The notes beneath the pieces were generated by a model. The model was not told the DNA's origin. It saw nothing but the letters and a program-made list of their open reading frames with translations, and ran no database searches. From positions 11,334,001 to 11,398,000 of the forward strand of contig OY727099.1 of assembly GCA_963402885.1 (NCBI GenBank): DNA of 64,000 bases. Reading direction: 5' to 3'. This DNA is from Antedon bifida (lineage: Eukaryota > Echinodermata > Crinoidea > Comatulida > Antedonidae). Shown here one piece after another: positions 10,806 through 24,400 of the stretch. The position numbers were made by a program, and so were the translations under genes. Position 1 is the stretch's first letter. Each line of letters starts with the position of its first letter.

Positions 10806-12725
10806 ATGATGGTGTTTTACGAACATCTATTGCTTTCATTAATTCATTACTTAATATTCATTAGGTCATTTATATCAAACTCATTTGTACTATTGAAAAA
10901 GAATGTATCATTTTATCTTGACATTCCGTTAGGCCTAGGCCTAGTAAAAAGTCACAGCAGCAGAAGTGTCGGGACGTGGCAGGAGATGCAGGCTGATGCG
11001 ACCACCCTGACAAAGATTCCTAAACACGTTGGTATAGTTGTGGTAGAAAATGAGTTCTCTTTCTCTGATATAGCTAATATGGTTGTTTGGTGTGTGGGGT
11101 TCGGCGTTAAGTTTGTCAGCTTGTATGATACGAAAGGTGAAACATTTTTTTTTAATTAAAAAAAATTAAATATTATTTTATAAAATTATCAATTTAAATT
11201 ACTGTGATAATACTACTACTACTAGTAGGTAGGCGTTATTTAATGGGGTTGGGAGGAAGAGGCTTGGCATGAACTTTACATTAACAAATAGTAAGAAAAA
11301 AAACTAGACTTAAATTATTTCCATTTATGTCATTTGCATATAAAATACATATAAATTATGTTTGCTCCAAGATATACAAAAACAGATAAATGAAAAAACA
11401 AAACAATTACAAAGTGTCGCATCACTCTTGTACTGTATACTGACATGCGAGCTAAACCAATGCTATTTGTATTTCATTTCTCATTAAATATATTGAATTC
11501 TACAGGAAAGTTGAAACAAAATGACCAAGCTGTTGCGACTGAAATTTATGAAAAGCAGGAAAAATTTTTCAATGAAGATAAATGTCAATTTTCATTTGAA
11601 ATTGGGAAGAGTTACATAGATAGTAAAAATAATGGTGGTAAGTTGAAACCTGTAATACTCTTCACATCTGAGATAGTCCAATAGCACACCATACAACAAT
11701 ACTTTATCACATATTTCAAGGTTCAATGCTCTCTACTTTGTATATGTGATGTATTTAGTATAAACTAATAAATTAATTATTATTATTATTTGATTATTGC
11801 ATATTTACATGTTATAATAAACATTTAATATGTATTTTTTTATTTTTTTGTTTATTTTAGTATCAGATACTGGAAAAATTAGTATAAAATTGTTATCTTC
11901 TACGGATGGCCGCCAAGATGTAGCAAAAATATCACAACAAGTGTGTCAAGCTATTCAAGATAAAACTAAAAGTATTGAAGATGTTAATCTATCACAAATG
12001 GAAACACTAATGCAAGGTATCTAGTCCATATCTTTATAACTCCACATTTTCATACTTTTTAAACTCCTTGTGGCATTTCCATATCATACTTCTCAAACAT
12101 AGTTTTTCACAATAATGATGTCACTGCACAGGCACATTCAGGTATCCATGATGGCTAAAATTAAATTATGAACTACTTGTTTGTTGTTGTTTTTGAAATC
12201 CTCCCCTGCACTGCTATAAAAAAGGATAGAAATAGATTCATATTTATGTTTTGTTTACTACAGCACGTAGTCAATGGCCAGATCCAGAGCTCGTGATTCG
12301 ATGCGGTACAGTACACTCATTGCTTGGTTACCTACCATGGCAAACAAGACTTACAGAAATCCAGTAAGAATCTTCTAAAGCACTGTCTACACTATCAAAC
12401 TAAAGAAAAAAAAAGTGTGGTAGTGGTATTCCCAAATATGGTAGTGATATGACATCATCATGTCTATATATGGGTACATCACATTTTTTTTATAGTGTAG
12501 ACAGAGCTTAAGACTCAAATTTACCGGTATTATTAAATGATTGATTAATTAACAACCCTGCTGTGGGTTGTGAAAATAAATATTATATTATTGAATAGTT
12601 AGTAAATTGAAATGTTTTGTTTGATTTTTTTCAGTTCGTTAAACTCTCATATTGGTGTTGATTATGGCAGCCTATTTCATGTAATGCAGTTATACTCTAG
12701 ATGTGAGCAGAGACTTGGCAAATAG
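10806..12725 (+). CDS. NUS1: NUS1 / Nogo-B receptor, dehydrodolichyl diphosphate synthase complex subunit
   Basis: Five coding exons: 10806-11136, 11506-11637, 11861-12016, 12264-12363 and 12635-12725. They join in frame to 269 aa (human about 293). The start [19 protein letters not shown] resembles the family's N-terminal membrane segment. Residues about 74-110 match the conserved cis-prenyltransferase-like core ([29 protein letters not shown]). Near the C terminus come [16 protein letters not shown] and the terminal CEQRLGK, containing the RxG motif known to be needed for catalysis. Family role: the non-catalytic partner of DHDDS at the ER membrane, together making the long polyprenyl diphosphate used for dolichol and N-glycosylation. 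All splice sites are GT-AG. Intron 4 carries a MITE. AATAAA lies 66 bases after the stop. Confidence 0.93.
12376..12510. mobile_element. MITE, CTGTCTACACTATCAAAC family, copy in NUS1 intron 4
   Basis: TAAAGCACTGTCTACACTAT at the left is matched by ATAGTGTAGACAGAGCTTA at the right. The interior contains CAAATATGGTAGTGATATGA and CATCATGTC, shared with copies at 39362-39493, 50931-51018, 52014-52116 and 57695-58134. It is 135 bp and has no coding capacity. Confidence 0.75.
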
Positions 12726-12790
12726 TCACTAAATCAGTCTACAAATGGTCTTATTTATCTATTGGATTAAATGATGTTTTTTCATTTAAA

Positions 12791-12796
12791 AATAAA
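12791..12796 (+). terminator. NUS1 polyadenylation signal
   Basis: AATAAA, 66 bases after the NUS1 stop codon. Confidence 0.5.
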
Positions 12797-12799
12797 TAT

Positions 12800-14700
12800 A
12801 TATGAAAATTACTGATGAAGGGCTAGTGTTCCTTGAAAGCTCTGCTAACTTTTCTGGCTGTTTACTTTATCGTTTTGATTTAGCTTTTCGCTTTTTTTTT
12901 TTGTATCTCCATTGAGATCCAGCCACTGATACCCACAGCATTGTCATTTTTTTCAGTAATTTGCCTTTGGATTTATATATGAAAATTATAATATGTACTA
13001 TAAAATTGGAATAAAAACTGAATACAATTATAGAAGAATGATTTTTAATAATAGCCTTACAAATAAAATGTAGAAAGATACAGCTGTGTTAATAATTATG
13101 ATTTATATTAAAGACAAAACAAGTGAAAATATGAAAAGCTTGTACATGATATTATTATAATGAACAAGAACAATCCTGGTACAGTAGATACATTTCTTGG
13201 CCAGTGATAAAGAGGGCGGCAAACATAATTTGGTATATCTTCTATATGTTGCACTGGTGCCAGGTCACTTCATTTTGTCTTGGTACCCAACATAATAATT
13301 ATAAGTGCCGCCATACAATGTTTAGACATAATTTAAAGTAGAAACTAGTAGCTATACAGCTCGCTTATACATCGGTCAAACTAGTCGTAAAACCTATTTA
13401 ATTTATATCGTACCACCGAAAACACATTGCTACTACTTTGAGATTTAAGAAAATAGCTATACCGCCCTCTATTTAATTTACCTCATCTCATTTATTACTG
13501 TACGTATAATATACATTATTGTTGACGTGAAAATGGACGTGCGCCACCGAAAATATTTAACATGCATATTATTAAAAATAATATTGTTCCAATAATGGGA
13601 TTTGATTAATTAATACAAACAAATGCTGAAAGGTGCTTTGTTTTACTGTATTAAAAAAAATGTGAATGATATTGTGAAACATTGTAATTGTTTAGTAAAA
13701 CTAATATCACTTGTGTAGGCCTAGTCTTCTGTCTGTTTAGTCCAGGACAATGAAGGGTATCTGTCATATATTTTGTTAAAAATCATTAAAAAAATCGCAA
13801 TACACAATACTGTATACAGTCAAAATTAGTAAAAATGCAGTAGTCAAAATCTTTAATTTTCCATTTACATTACATTACTAAAAATGGGCAATGACCTTTG
13901 CAGGGAAACTGCGCGCGCACCCCAGGTTACACACAAAATGCAATACGAGCGCAGTTACACGCACTTCCGTTTTTAATATTTTACGCGCGAGCGCAGTGCA
14001 CGCACTTCCGATTCTAATTTTACTAGGCTACGACCTATGTTGTTAAAATTGATACCATAGTATTTTGATAAATAAAAATTAATTTATTAACTCATATTTT
14101 TGTGAGTCTAGTAATTACTTATGTTCTATTTTAATCCAGGTTTAAGTCTCATAAAAATCATGAATGTTTCCCGTTAGACAAAAATCTATTACCTTAAAAA
14201 TATATTGTATAGGAAAAACCCCATTATATTATGGGTTCTTTTTTAGGAATATGGTACAATGAGTTAATGCGACTATTTATTCTCTGACGTGCTTTGATTC
14301 TTCTATCGAGTTAATTTAAATTAATAATACCGAATTAAGACTCAGCAGATACTACTGCATAACCAAACACTCACTGCTAATAATTGATATTTTACGGATG
14401 AGAAATATCAGAATAAAAGAATGGTATTAAAAATATGCATTTTCGAATATAACGAAAATTATAAATTGATCAAGACATTTCCGCGCTATTTTATTAATAG
14501 ATGATGCGAGTAGTTACTCAACGTCTGGATTTCTCTTTTAATAATCTATATCCCCGAAATGTAATCATGAACTGTATGACAGCATTGGATATGAGACACG
14601 ACACCTTCCGCCCTGTGCCGACAAACGTTTCTGATCAAAAACAAAATTTGCCCGGGAAAATAGAAATAGAAATTTTCATTCGATTGGAAAACAGCGGAGA
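12800..14700. other. intergenic region between NUS1 and ARID1
   Basis: No gene is recognised. At 13900-14015 a CpG-rich patch contains a two-copy direct repeat of about 40-44 bp, with the words GAGCGCAGT, CACGCACTTCCG and ACGCGC. The rest is AT-rich. Confidence 0.4.
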
Positions 14701-15474
14701 GAGAACAAACAAAGGAACAGACTGAAATGCGGCCTAGTGACGTCACCACTCAATTACACTCTCGTAATCTGATAGCTTTAGGCAAGCACTCTGACCCCCA
14801 CATGTTCATATTTCAAACGCATTTCTCTCGCACATAAATTTATATTATCTGAAATTGATTGTATATATACATTAAAAGCATATTATAGAAAACATATATT
14901 AAAGTTTGAACACTACAAATAATGTAAATCATGAAATATAGCTTGTTTTTCGAACAAAAAACTCTGCGGTGGGAGGAAGTCGGAACAGCCAATCGAATGC
15001 ACGATGAAAAGAATGCCATAGACTATCAACTACCTTGGAATTTTGTCTCCTATCGAGGCAGCCGAAATTAGTTCCAAATAAATGAGTAGATAGACAAATC
15101 CTATGAGTCTTGTAATTATTCAGGTGTCGTATATAAGTTTAAAAAGTGGAAGACAAAATATTTAGGCAGCAAATTTGGCTTTATAAGAATGTTTCAGAGG
15201 AACAAATGTGGCCATTGGCGCATTAATTTTTGTCGTAAATGCAGTGTAAATGTGTGTGTTTCTCTCTCCTATGTGCGCCATAATAAGCCCATCGTGTGAT
15301 TCGGACTTCCCGATGGCAGCATAACTTTCTGTTATATTTTACATTGCGCTAAGGTGGAAAACACGTGTGCTAATCACAAGGAGCACATCTTGGACTATCT
15401 ATGATTTGTGTGGGACATTCACCGGGCGGCTAGAGCCGACGTAAGGCCCTACATTCAACTGTTTTCATCGAATA
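14700..15474 (+). promoter_or_regulatory. probable ARID1 promoter and 5' UTR
   Basis: A perfect CRE/ATF palindrome GTGACGTCAC lies at 14737-14746. From about 14950 the sequence becomes richer in G+C, with GGCGC and CACGTG words, up to the ARID1 start codon. An in-frame TAA at 15442-15444 marks 15475 as the first possible start of that frame. The transcription start is not determined. Confidence 0.45.
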
Positions 15475-18400
15475 ATGGCTACAGAATTGGCTGGAAATGC
15501 CAACTCTGCTGGTCGGGAAAACTCGAACCAACCAGGCAACCACCTCGACGAAAATATGGATAGGCCTAACGCTAACAGGTCTAATATGTTAGTTGGTTCA
15601 GGACCAAATCCTACAGGATCTGGAGGACCTGGTAGCCTCCTAGGTAGAACTACGCCTACGTCTGGAAATAATTTAGTAAATGCTTCAATGTCGAGAAATC
15701 AACCTGGAGATATATCAATGAAAATGACTGGTGCAGCTCGTGAAGTTTATGGTGGAGGTGTTCCACCACATCAACAAATGCCTGGCATGATGGGAGACAA
15801 TAGAATGAACTCGGGACCATATCATAGACCAGGGCCTGCTGGAGGCAACCCAAATAATCCTTATATGAGTAACAGTGGTGGTCATTTAGGAGGTGGTGGT
15901 ATGTCTAATTTGCCAGGATATAATGGAACTGGATTTTATGGAAGTGGCGGTGATGCACAACAAAGAACAGTAATGGGAAGCGGCGGGTACGGTGGTGGAA
16001 TGCCCCCATCCACGCCTGCTGCCCAACATATGGTTCCTGGAAATATGCATCCAAATATGGGCTCCCAACCCCAAAATCAATTCAACCAATACGATGGACA
16101 CCGAGGATTTCCAACATCGGTTTCGCGAAACAGCGCGGCAATGAATAGTTACTCGCCGCAGCAGAGAATTTCAAGTTCTGCCCCGACACTTTCACAGCTT
16201 TTACAGGGACAAAAACCTAGTACAAACTATTCTGCATACTCGAGTCAAAGTATGAGCAAAGGGGCAGACAATCATGGAATGGGCATGATGGGAAATCAAG
16301 GATATCCACACCAACAGTGGGGACAAAGAATGCAACATACTGCAGCAGGACAATTAGGCCCTCCTGGATATGGACAGTCAATGGGCAGAAATCAGGTATG
16401 TTTTTATTATTATATTCCGTGTTCTTATAAATTAATTGAATGGTCTAAATACAGCATTGTTTCTATCTGTTTTTTAATATTAATTATTACAAAAAGTACA
16501 GTAGTAGAAAATAAATTGATATTTGAAAGATTGGATACAAGTCATAATGGTAAGAAAAGAAATCTATCGAATTATATCTAATTTATATGTTTACATGTTT
16601 CTCTTTATGTTTTTGTATTTAAAAAAATGTTATGATTTATTTATTACAAAATGTGAGAATATGAATTTGATTTAATAAAAAATGTTTCTTAACATTGTTT
16701 TATATTTTGTTTTTATAGTCACATTAGTAACAATTTGAAAATGTACGTTTTGTTTTACACTAAAAATACTATCTATACACACATTGTTATGTCATTGATT
16801 AAAAAATTAATAAGTTTTGTAATTAAATTTTAAATTTGGTGGTAAGTTGAAGTTCTTATCTAACAGCTGGTCATTGCATTACATTGAAATCATTTGATTG
16901 GTTCACAGTCGCCATTGTGGATTCATTCATTAAACTTGATGGTCACATGTCATAATAATGTCAACATGGGTAACTGACCTTCAATCTATAAATAGTCATT
17001 GACTTTCATTCATACTTATGTGAAAGGAATAAGATATTAGTGTAACTAGATTACATTACCTGAACTTTAAATGGATGACAATCAGCCGGTTTTATGTCAG
17101 TTTTGATATTTATGATGTCATTTTACAATTTACTTCGGTTACAGCTACTTGTCTATATAAACTTGTATTTGAGAGATCAGAATCCTATTCATTACACTGT
17201 TTCAATCAGAATGTTGTATTAATATTCATTGAAATTAATTTTATATTCTGTTGGCTTTTTAGAAGGGTTTTCTAATTGCCATTTTCAGTATAGTGATTGC
17301 TATTTTTTTCTTCTGTTGAAATTTTACATGTTCTATAAAAGAAGAAGAAAAGGGGTTTGATGGAAAGAAAACTTGTCACATGTAGTAATGATTAATTGGT
17401 GTTCATATAAACACAAATTGTACAGTATACAATGTTCAGTAGTATTTAAATATTACATTCATACAGATTACACACTTTATAAAACTGTTAAAGGTAATAC
17501 ACATTGTACTCTTTTGTTGGAAATCGGCATGCTGCAAAGCAGTTGATGTGTGATTGAGTTGGGTGGAAAATTAAATTGCTTATAATGGCCAATTGTTGCA
17601 GCCATATTAGATGTTCCCTTTCGATGGTGGCTTGCTTTTTGAGCTGTGATGAAATAAAAGGGTTTTTCAGTGAACCACAGCATTGCCGCTGTCAGCCCAG
17701 AGGAGAGGAGTTAGGGTGTGTGATCATGTTTTTCACGTAAAATAGCTCAAGAAACAACCATGTAATGTAGCCATTTTTTAAATTTGGCAAAAGAATTTAC
17801 AATTTTGGAGAAACAGATTTGCGAACATTCATTTTAAGAAGATAAATTTGACCGTAGCTTGAGAGCAGATTGATGTCTCATTTCAATTGGCTACATCATG
17901 TTTTAATGTACTCCCTTGTTGCTCTTTAACTTTCATAATAATTTGATTGCACTATTTGGCCCTTCTCACAAATTAATATAAAATTAGGTCTTTGTAAATT
18001 GCTTCGTATTAGCCTGCATGTTTAATGTTCTTTTTATTTGATGAATTTCTTTAATTCAGTTTGATTTTGCGAACTATTTGATATTTGTTTTAGTTGTTCT
18101 CTGCTACTGAAAATATTTCATGAGGTTTCAGTAAAATTTAATTCTTATTCAATTGGCAACAATATAGGTTATTTGTTCTTGTATAGTGCATTACAGCACA
18201 GTAGAACCTCTAATCACAAATATAAAGACTTAATTTTAATGCAAAACACAGTACAGTTGATAAAAGGCTAAATAAAATGTAAACAAATTACAAATTTTAA
18301 AATAGTATAAAAATTTACAAATGTTCACAGAAAAATACCATGAACATGTGGTCACTGTAGGTTCTGTTTGTCTTAATAGTATAAGGAATAATAGTATACT

Positions 18401-21400
18401 GTACAAGAATGAATGCTGCTTAACTTTGTGTAAAATGGCTTGGAACACGAGTACAGATTAGTTTGTTACATGTGTAGAGAACTCTTTTCGTAGCATCTGA
18501 AAGAAAATCGCAAAATGTTGAATCTACTGTATCTTAAATGCGGTGGCAGTATGGGCTATGGCAGTCATTGTTACCACACATGTAATTGTGTTTGGTAGAG
18601 ATGAGTAAGAAAACAATTCTTAAATACTATTTAATAATAATAATATCCTGGATTTATATAGCGCCTAATGTTGTGAAACCTCTAAACGCTAAACATTATT
18701 ACACCAGTCATTTTGGATCAAACACGTATGGAAACATAGACCCCATATACACTTACGATTTAGGCCGGCCCTGGGTCGGCAATTGATAAGTGTAAATACT
18801 CCAAAAAGTTAGGCCGGCCCTGGGCCGGACGCAGATCTGTGCCACCTCTCCAGGTAGGTTCAGGAGCGGCTTTTACGTTTTGGGCCGGCTTACGCAGTGA
18901 ACCGTGAACAACGTTTGACCTTTTTATGAGGTGGTTGTTATGACGATCCGACATTCTCGGTACATACCTTCTTTTTCGCGCGACAATTTGTTTTCTTCAT
19001 CATTTATATTCCGTAGTTAAATTTATTTGTACCAATTTTTATAAGATGTCTGAAAATCGTGGTTCCAATTGGACATACGAGGAGGTACTTGGGTTGCTCG
19101 GGATTTGGGCCGAGGAAAAAATACAGGCTCAAATGGATATTTTGTAAAATGAACCTCCTCTTCATTATCCTCATCTGTGACTTCTTTCAATAAAGTATTC
19201 CTCCGCTTGTTTCGCATATACATAAAATACAGCCATATATATAAAACAGTGGGGTTCATTTTGTTTTTTAACGGGACGGGACAAAAAACAACAACAGTAT
19301 AAATATAAAATGGTCGGTTCGCGCGGAAAGTTGAATTGACGATCGAGCGAGAAAAATGTAAACAAACTGTACTTCGTATCCCAGCATGCAATGGTACTTC
19401 CGATAAAATTATTTACGACCAGTAATCTGCGTCGGTAGTGTAAACGCTCTGGGCCGGCCTAAAAAGTAAATATTTGCAACCGGCCCAGGACCGGCCCTGG
19501 ACCCAAACGAAAGTGTAAATGGGGTCATACTCCCACAATACAGCTAATTTTTTTTTTAGTATTAATTGAATGTTATTGATTATAGAGACTACTCATAAAG
19601 ATACAATCTGCTGGTATTATTTTCATCTCAGACAACGTTTGTTTACCTTGTATACTGTACCTTTGACATGCTGTGACAGGTTGAAGGGGAATTCCCTGGA
19701 AGTCATGTGACACAATAGTAGACATAATTAAAGTAGCTTATCAAATGGATAACAAAAATGACAGTTCTATTATAATTACATTTGTTTTGCCTGGGTTGGT
19801 CACCTGAAAAGCATTCTATTGTCTCATCTAACCCTGATCCAACAGGCTTAGAAAACTAGGTCGCACAAGGTCGCAAAGCTGCATAAATTAATAAAATATT
19901 TTCACATGAGCAGTTGTGAAATTGCTCCTTTAAAAAGTGTATTGACACCTGATGTAAATAGATTGTGATGTCATCATATTGCAGCTGTGACTACTCCCTG
20001 CTGGGTTTGAGGGAAGAGATCGGTGACACCAGGGAAGTAAGGTATGTTTTTAATGGGTTACAGCATATCGTCCAGTCTTACAAGACCATCCCTGGTTACT
20101 GTATATGATTCACTTTTTAGAAAACATTTACCATAAGCCCTGTAAAGTATACCATGTACTGTTTGTTTCGCTTAAATTTTTGAACATTTTCTGATGGACT
20201 GAATTATGAAGTTTTGAGGAAAAGAAAAATTAGAAATTCATGTTAAAAATCAAATCACATTTTATGTAAAATGGCTGTACCCCAAAATTGAAAAATGTGA
20301 TTTAAAAATTGACCACATGGCTTTAATCTGATAATGCATTCTGCATAGCATTCATGTACTGTATTCTACAACACTACTGTGTAGGACTTAATGGTACTGT
20401 ACAATGGCACATACTGTACAGTGTAATCTTTGTTTACTGTTCGCCATATTGTCTCTTTCAGTAGAAAAGAATAGACGTTTTCTAATGGTAATAGACATGT
20501 GGTTATAACAATAGTTGATGATAGTAAACCAATGTCCTGTCCACTCTCTTGTGTATAGAGTGCTACCATTTATTTGTTACAGATGGTTCATATAGCTGCT
20601 GGCTTCTCTATTGTAATGTAAAATCTTCTTTGTTGCGATTCACCTTTGGCTATTTGACAGTCAGAGGAGGAATAGACAATAGATGAATATTATAATGCTG
20701 GTACTTTGCTCTCTGTAGATTTACATTTATTTGTACTGGACAGAGTTTAGGAGTATGATAACTGGAAAGTCTACATTTCTTCAATTAATTTATTTCAAGG
20801 CATTTTACCAGCTAATTTTTGTCCATTCAGTTGGTTATTTTAAGGCATTTTACCAGCTAATTTTTGTCCATTCAGTTGGTTATTTTAAGGCATTTTACCA
20901 GCTAATTTTTGTCCATTCAGTTGGTTATTTTAAGGCATTTTACCAGCTAATTTTTGTCCATTCAGTTGGTTATTTTAAGACATTTTACCAGCTAATTTTT
21001 GTCCATTCAGTTGGTTATTTTAAAGCTCAGGTACAGGCATGAATTTTAAATATAATATCTGGTTAATTGTTCATAAATCAAATATTTGTAATAGAAATCA
21101 AGACGAAAAAACATGAATTTCCCTTAATATGGTCAAATACAAATTTTGGCAAAATTCTGCCATAAAAACCAGGAAGACTTTTTTTCAGTAATTAGGTAGT
21201 TTAACCTAATGTAATAACATGTCTGGTGACTCCCTAGAAGGTGAAAAAAGATGGTGGATATACGGTGGATAATTTTTGCTATAGTATGAAAATAAAAATC
21301 TGAAGTTGAATAAAAATACCAGAAATGTAAAATTCAAGTTATATTACCTCTATTTAGTCATCTGATAACATTTTTTACCACACCGTTTATTTTTCATAGC

Positions 21401-24400
21401 TTTTTAAAATGCCTCTCTATTTACAAAATTTGTGTACAAAAGAATAAAGATTTTACTGTGTAATTTGAACTATCCCCCCACTGATAAGAAAGTGCTTATT
21501 TTCAACAAGCTCGTGTAACACAAATAAAATCCCAAAAATTATGAAACATAGGAGAAACTATAGATCGATAATTATTGGAATGTATGATCAATAGAAATTT
21601 TTTGCCCGCACCTGGCCTTTAAGGCATTTTACCAGCTAATTTTTGTCCATTCGGTTGGTTATTTTAAGGCATTTTACCAGCTAATTTGTGTGCATTCGGT
21701 TAGTTATTTTAAGGCATTTTACCAGCTAATTTTTGTCCATTCAGTTGGTTATTTTAAGGCATTTTACCAGCTAATTTTTGTGCATTCGGTTGGTTATTTT
21801 AAGGCCTTTTACCAGCTAATTTTTGTCCATTCGGTTAGTTATTTTAAGGCATTTTACCAGCTAATTTTTGTGCATTCGGTTGGTTATTTTAGAGCATTTT
21901 ACCAGCTAATTTTTGTCCATTCAGTTAGTTATTTTAGAGCATTTTACCAGCTAATTTTTGTCCATTCAGTTAGTTATTTTAAGGCATTTTACCAGCTAAT
22001 TTTTGTCCATTCAGTTGGTTATTTTAAGGCATTTTATCAGCAAATTTTTGTGCATTTGGTTGGTTATTTTAAGGCATTTTACCAGCTAATTTTTGTGCAT
22101 TCGGTTGGTTATTTTAAGGCATTTTACCAGCTAATTTTTGTGCATTCGGTTGGTTATTTTAAGGCATTTTACCAGCTAAGTTTTGTCCATTCAGTCAGTT
22201 ATTTATCGTCTTCCACCTACCTAAATTTGAATACATTACTACTACTTGGTCAGTTATTTTAAAGAATTCCATCATCTAAATTTCTCGCACTCTGTCACTT
22301 ATTTTAATGCCTATCTTCCACCCAGCTAAATTGCCTTCAATTGCAACATTTTATTATTCAGAAGTATTTGTTTCACAAAAAAACAACTTGTTATATCGGA
22401 AGTAATGAAAATATCAAATGACATTTTCTTATATTGACGATGAGATCGATGTAAGAAAATCGGATTGTTCCTGTCATCTTGCCGCGCCGCGAGTTGTTAC
22501 AATACGGACATTAACGTCTTTACTCACCGATATGAAGGTATTTGCCAAGTCTTAACAAAAAAATCTGAATTATGGTCTTGTCTGTATTAATACTGCCCTG
22601 GATTCCTTTATTGAATGACATCTTATGGCCCTTGGTAATTAAGGCTGATATTGTCAATATGATTTATGATGAAAACTGTATTTTCTAAAAATAGATTGTA
22701 ATCCCTTGGTATTATAAACCTTAGTTAAAATGACATGATTTAATGTAACACCTGTAAGCTGGCAAAGTGATCCTAGTTTCTTCAAATAATTGAGGTCATG
22801 ACCCTATTCTGACAGGTATTTAATGTTTACATAAGTGCATTGAATAATTCACTTGAGTCTATTTGTCTGTGACTAATAATAGATGCTAAAAATAGATCAG
22901 GGGATACCCTTATTCGGGATGCTGACTACTAATCTACTGGGGAAATCCTTTTTGCCTTATCATGCTAATGAATCTGTGATGACTTATATTATCATCTCGG
23001 ACGATAAGCCCAGACAATAATAATTTAATGGACATAGTTTCTTTATTTCCGTGGACATTCATTGGTGATTTATACTAAAATCTTCCTGCAAATCAAAGAT
23101 GTTTATAAGACGAAACATGGAAACAAGAAAATGCAATTAAAGGTATCTCAATTATTTCATGGTACACAGTACCAATTTGTAGGATACATCAAAGAAAAGG
23201 AATAACAACCTAAGCTACCAGCATCTTCATGTCCTTTATCAATAAAACAACCGATATGACTAAAAGAATTGATATTAACTGAAGCCCTAATATAGTACAC
23301 TGGACATTACTGTATTTAGTGCAGTTACTGTAGTTTCCTAGTGTGAAGCACTCCTAAGATTTGTCTTGTGGCAACTTTCCTAGTCAGCCTAGTTAACGGC
23401 TATTAACCGAAATAGTTTTACACCTGTAAATGAGCCCGAGTATACCAATTAAATATTCGTTGTCCCATTCTTAAAAGTAATGTCTCCTATGTCCCCAGGG
23501 TTGTATTACTGTATTGTTATTATTTATTCAGGCAAAAGATACATTTTACAAAATAATAATACAAATTAACAAAGTAAACAAACATCATAGTCACTAGCTG
23601 ATACTAGGAAAGCACAAAAGCAGCCTAAGCCACTGTCACCAATTAGTGTAGTGTGTATCTACTACTGTAAATAGTACAGTATAATTATGTATCCGATGAT
23701 ATCAATGAATTGCCTAATGTTAATTCACAAATTTTTTTACTATAGGGTCAACAGTTCAAAATGTGTAATATAATGATTGATGATCTCAAAGTACATACTT
23801 AATCTGGTCTTGTTTCTAAATTGAGTAATCCTAAATGAATGAGTAACGGTATTTGTACTAAAAGCCTTTGGGACGGAGATTAAGATTAAATCAAAAAGGA
23901 CTTGTAATTTTTAATGCTCGGGTTAAAAGGCAAATGTATGATAATGTGATTATTAAATTTCAGCTCATGCTAGCTAGCCATTGACAATGTCGTCAATGGT
24001 ATTTAGGACCGATTTGGCGGAGGGTTTGTTTTTAGTCTTGTGCAAACGCGACTCTACAGCTCACTATGTCGGTTGGTCGGTCGGTTGGTAAACATTTGTA
24101 CAGGCGACTGCAGCCACGTATATGGCATTGTTAAAAAGAGAAAATCAGCCTCCATGCCAAATTGGTGAATACTTTTTGTGATTAGTAAAACATGGAATGG
24201 CAGCAAGATCGTGTTTCAAACAAAATTGCATTTGCTTGCCACCACTGAGTGTCGGGGATTGAGGAATAATAGCAGAGTGTATTATGGAAATGGAAACATT
24301 ACAATGTATAAATGATTTAATGTGCAAAGGATTCACCAAAATACAATGTTCACATAACAAATGTTGTAGCCTCTTTTTCAAATCACTTGCTATCAATTGT

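Noticed and set aside
14501..14749. Overlapping small open frames on both strands before the ARID1 promoter
   Set aside because: Neither shows a recognisable protein. The region fits promoter-proximal sequence with a CRE-like site.
19023..19391. 122-codon minus-strand frame
   Set aside because: It runs across the deletion junction of the Harbinger-like element and into the complement of the Myb-like start. Only its first part (from 19259) may be a transposase remnant.
21690..22262. 190-codon plus-strand open frame with a repeated YFKAFYQLIFVHSVG pattern
   Set aside because: It follows exactly from a 45-bp minisatellite (a multiple of three) in an ARID1 intron. The companion 103-codon frame at 20731 has the same cause. 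There is no start context, splice site or protein family support.
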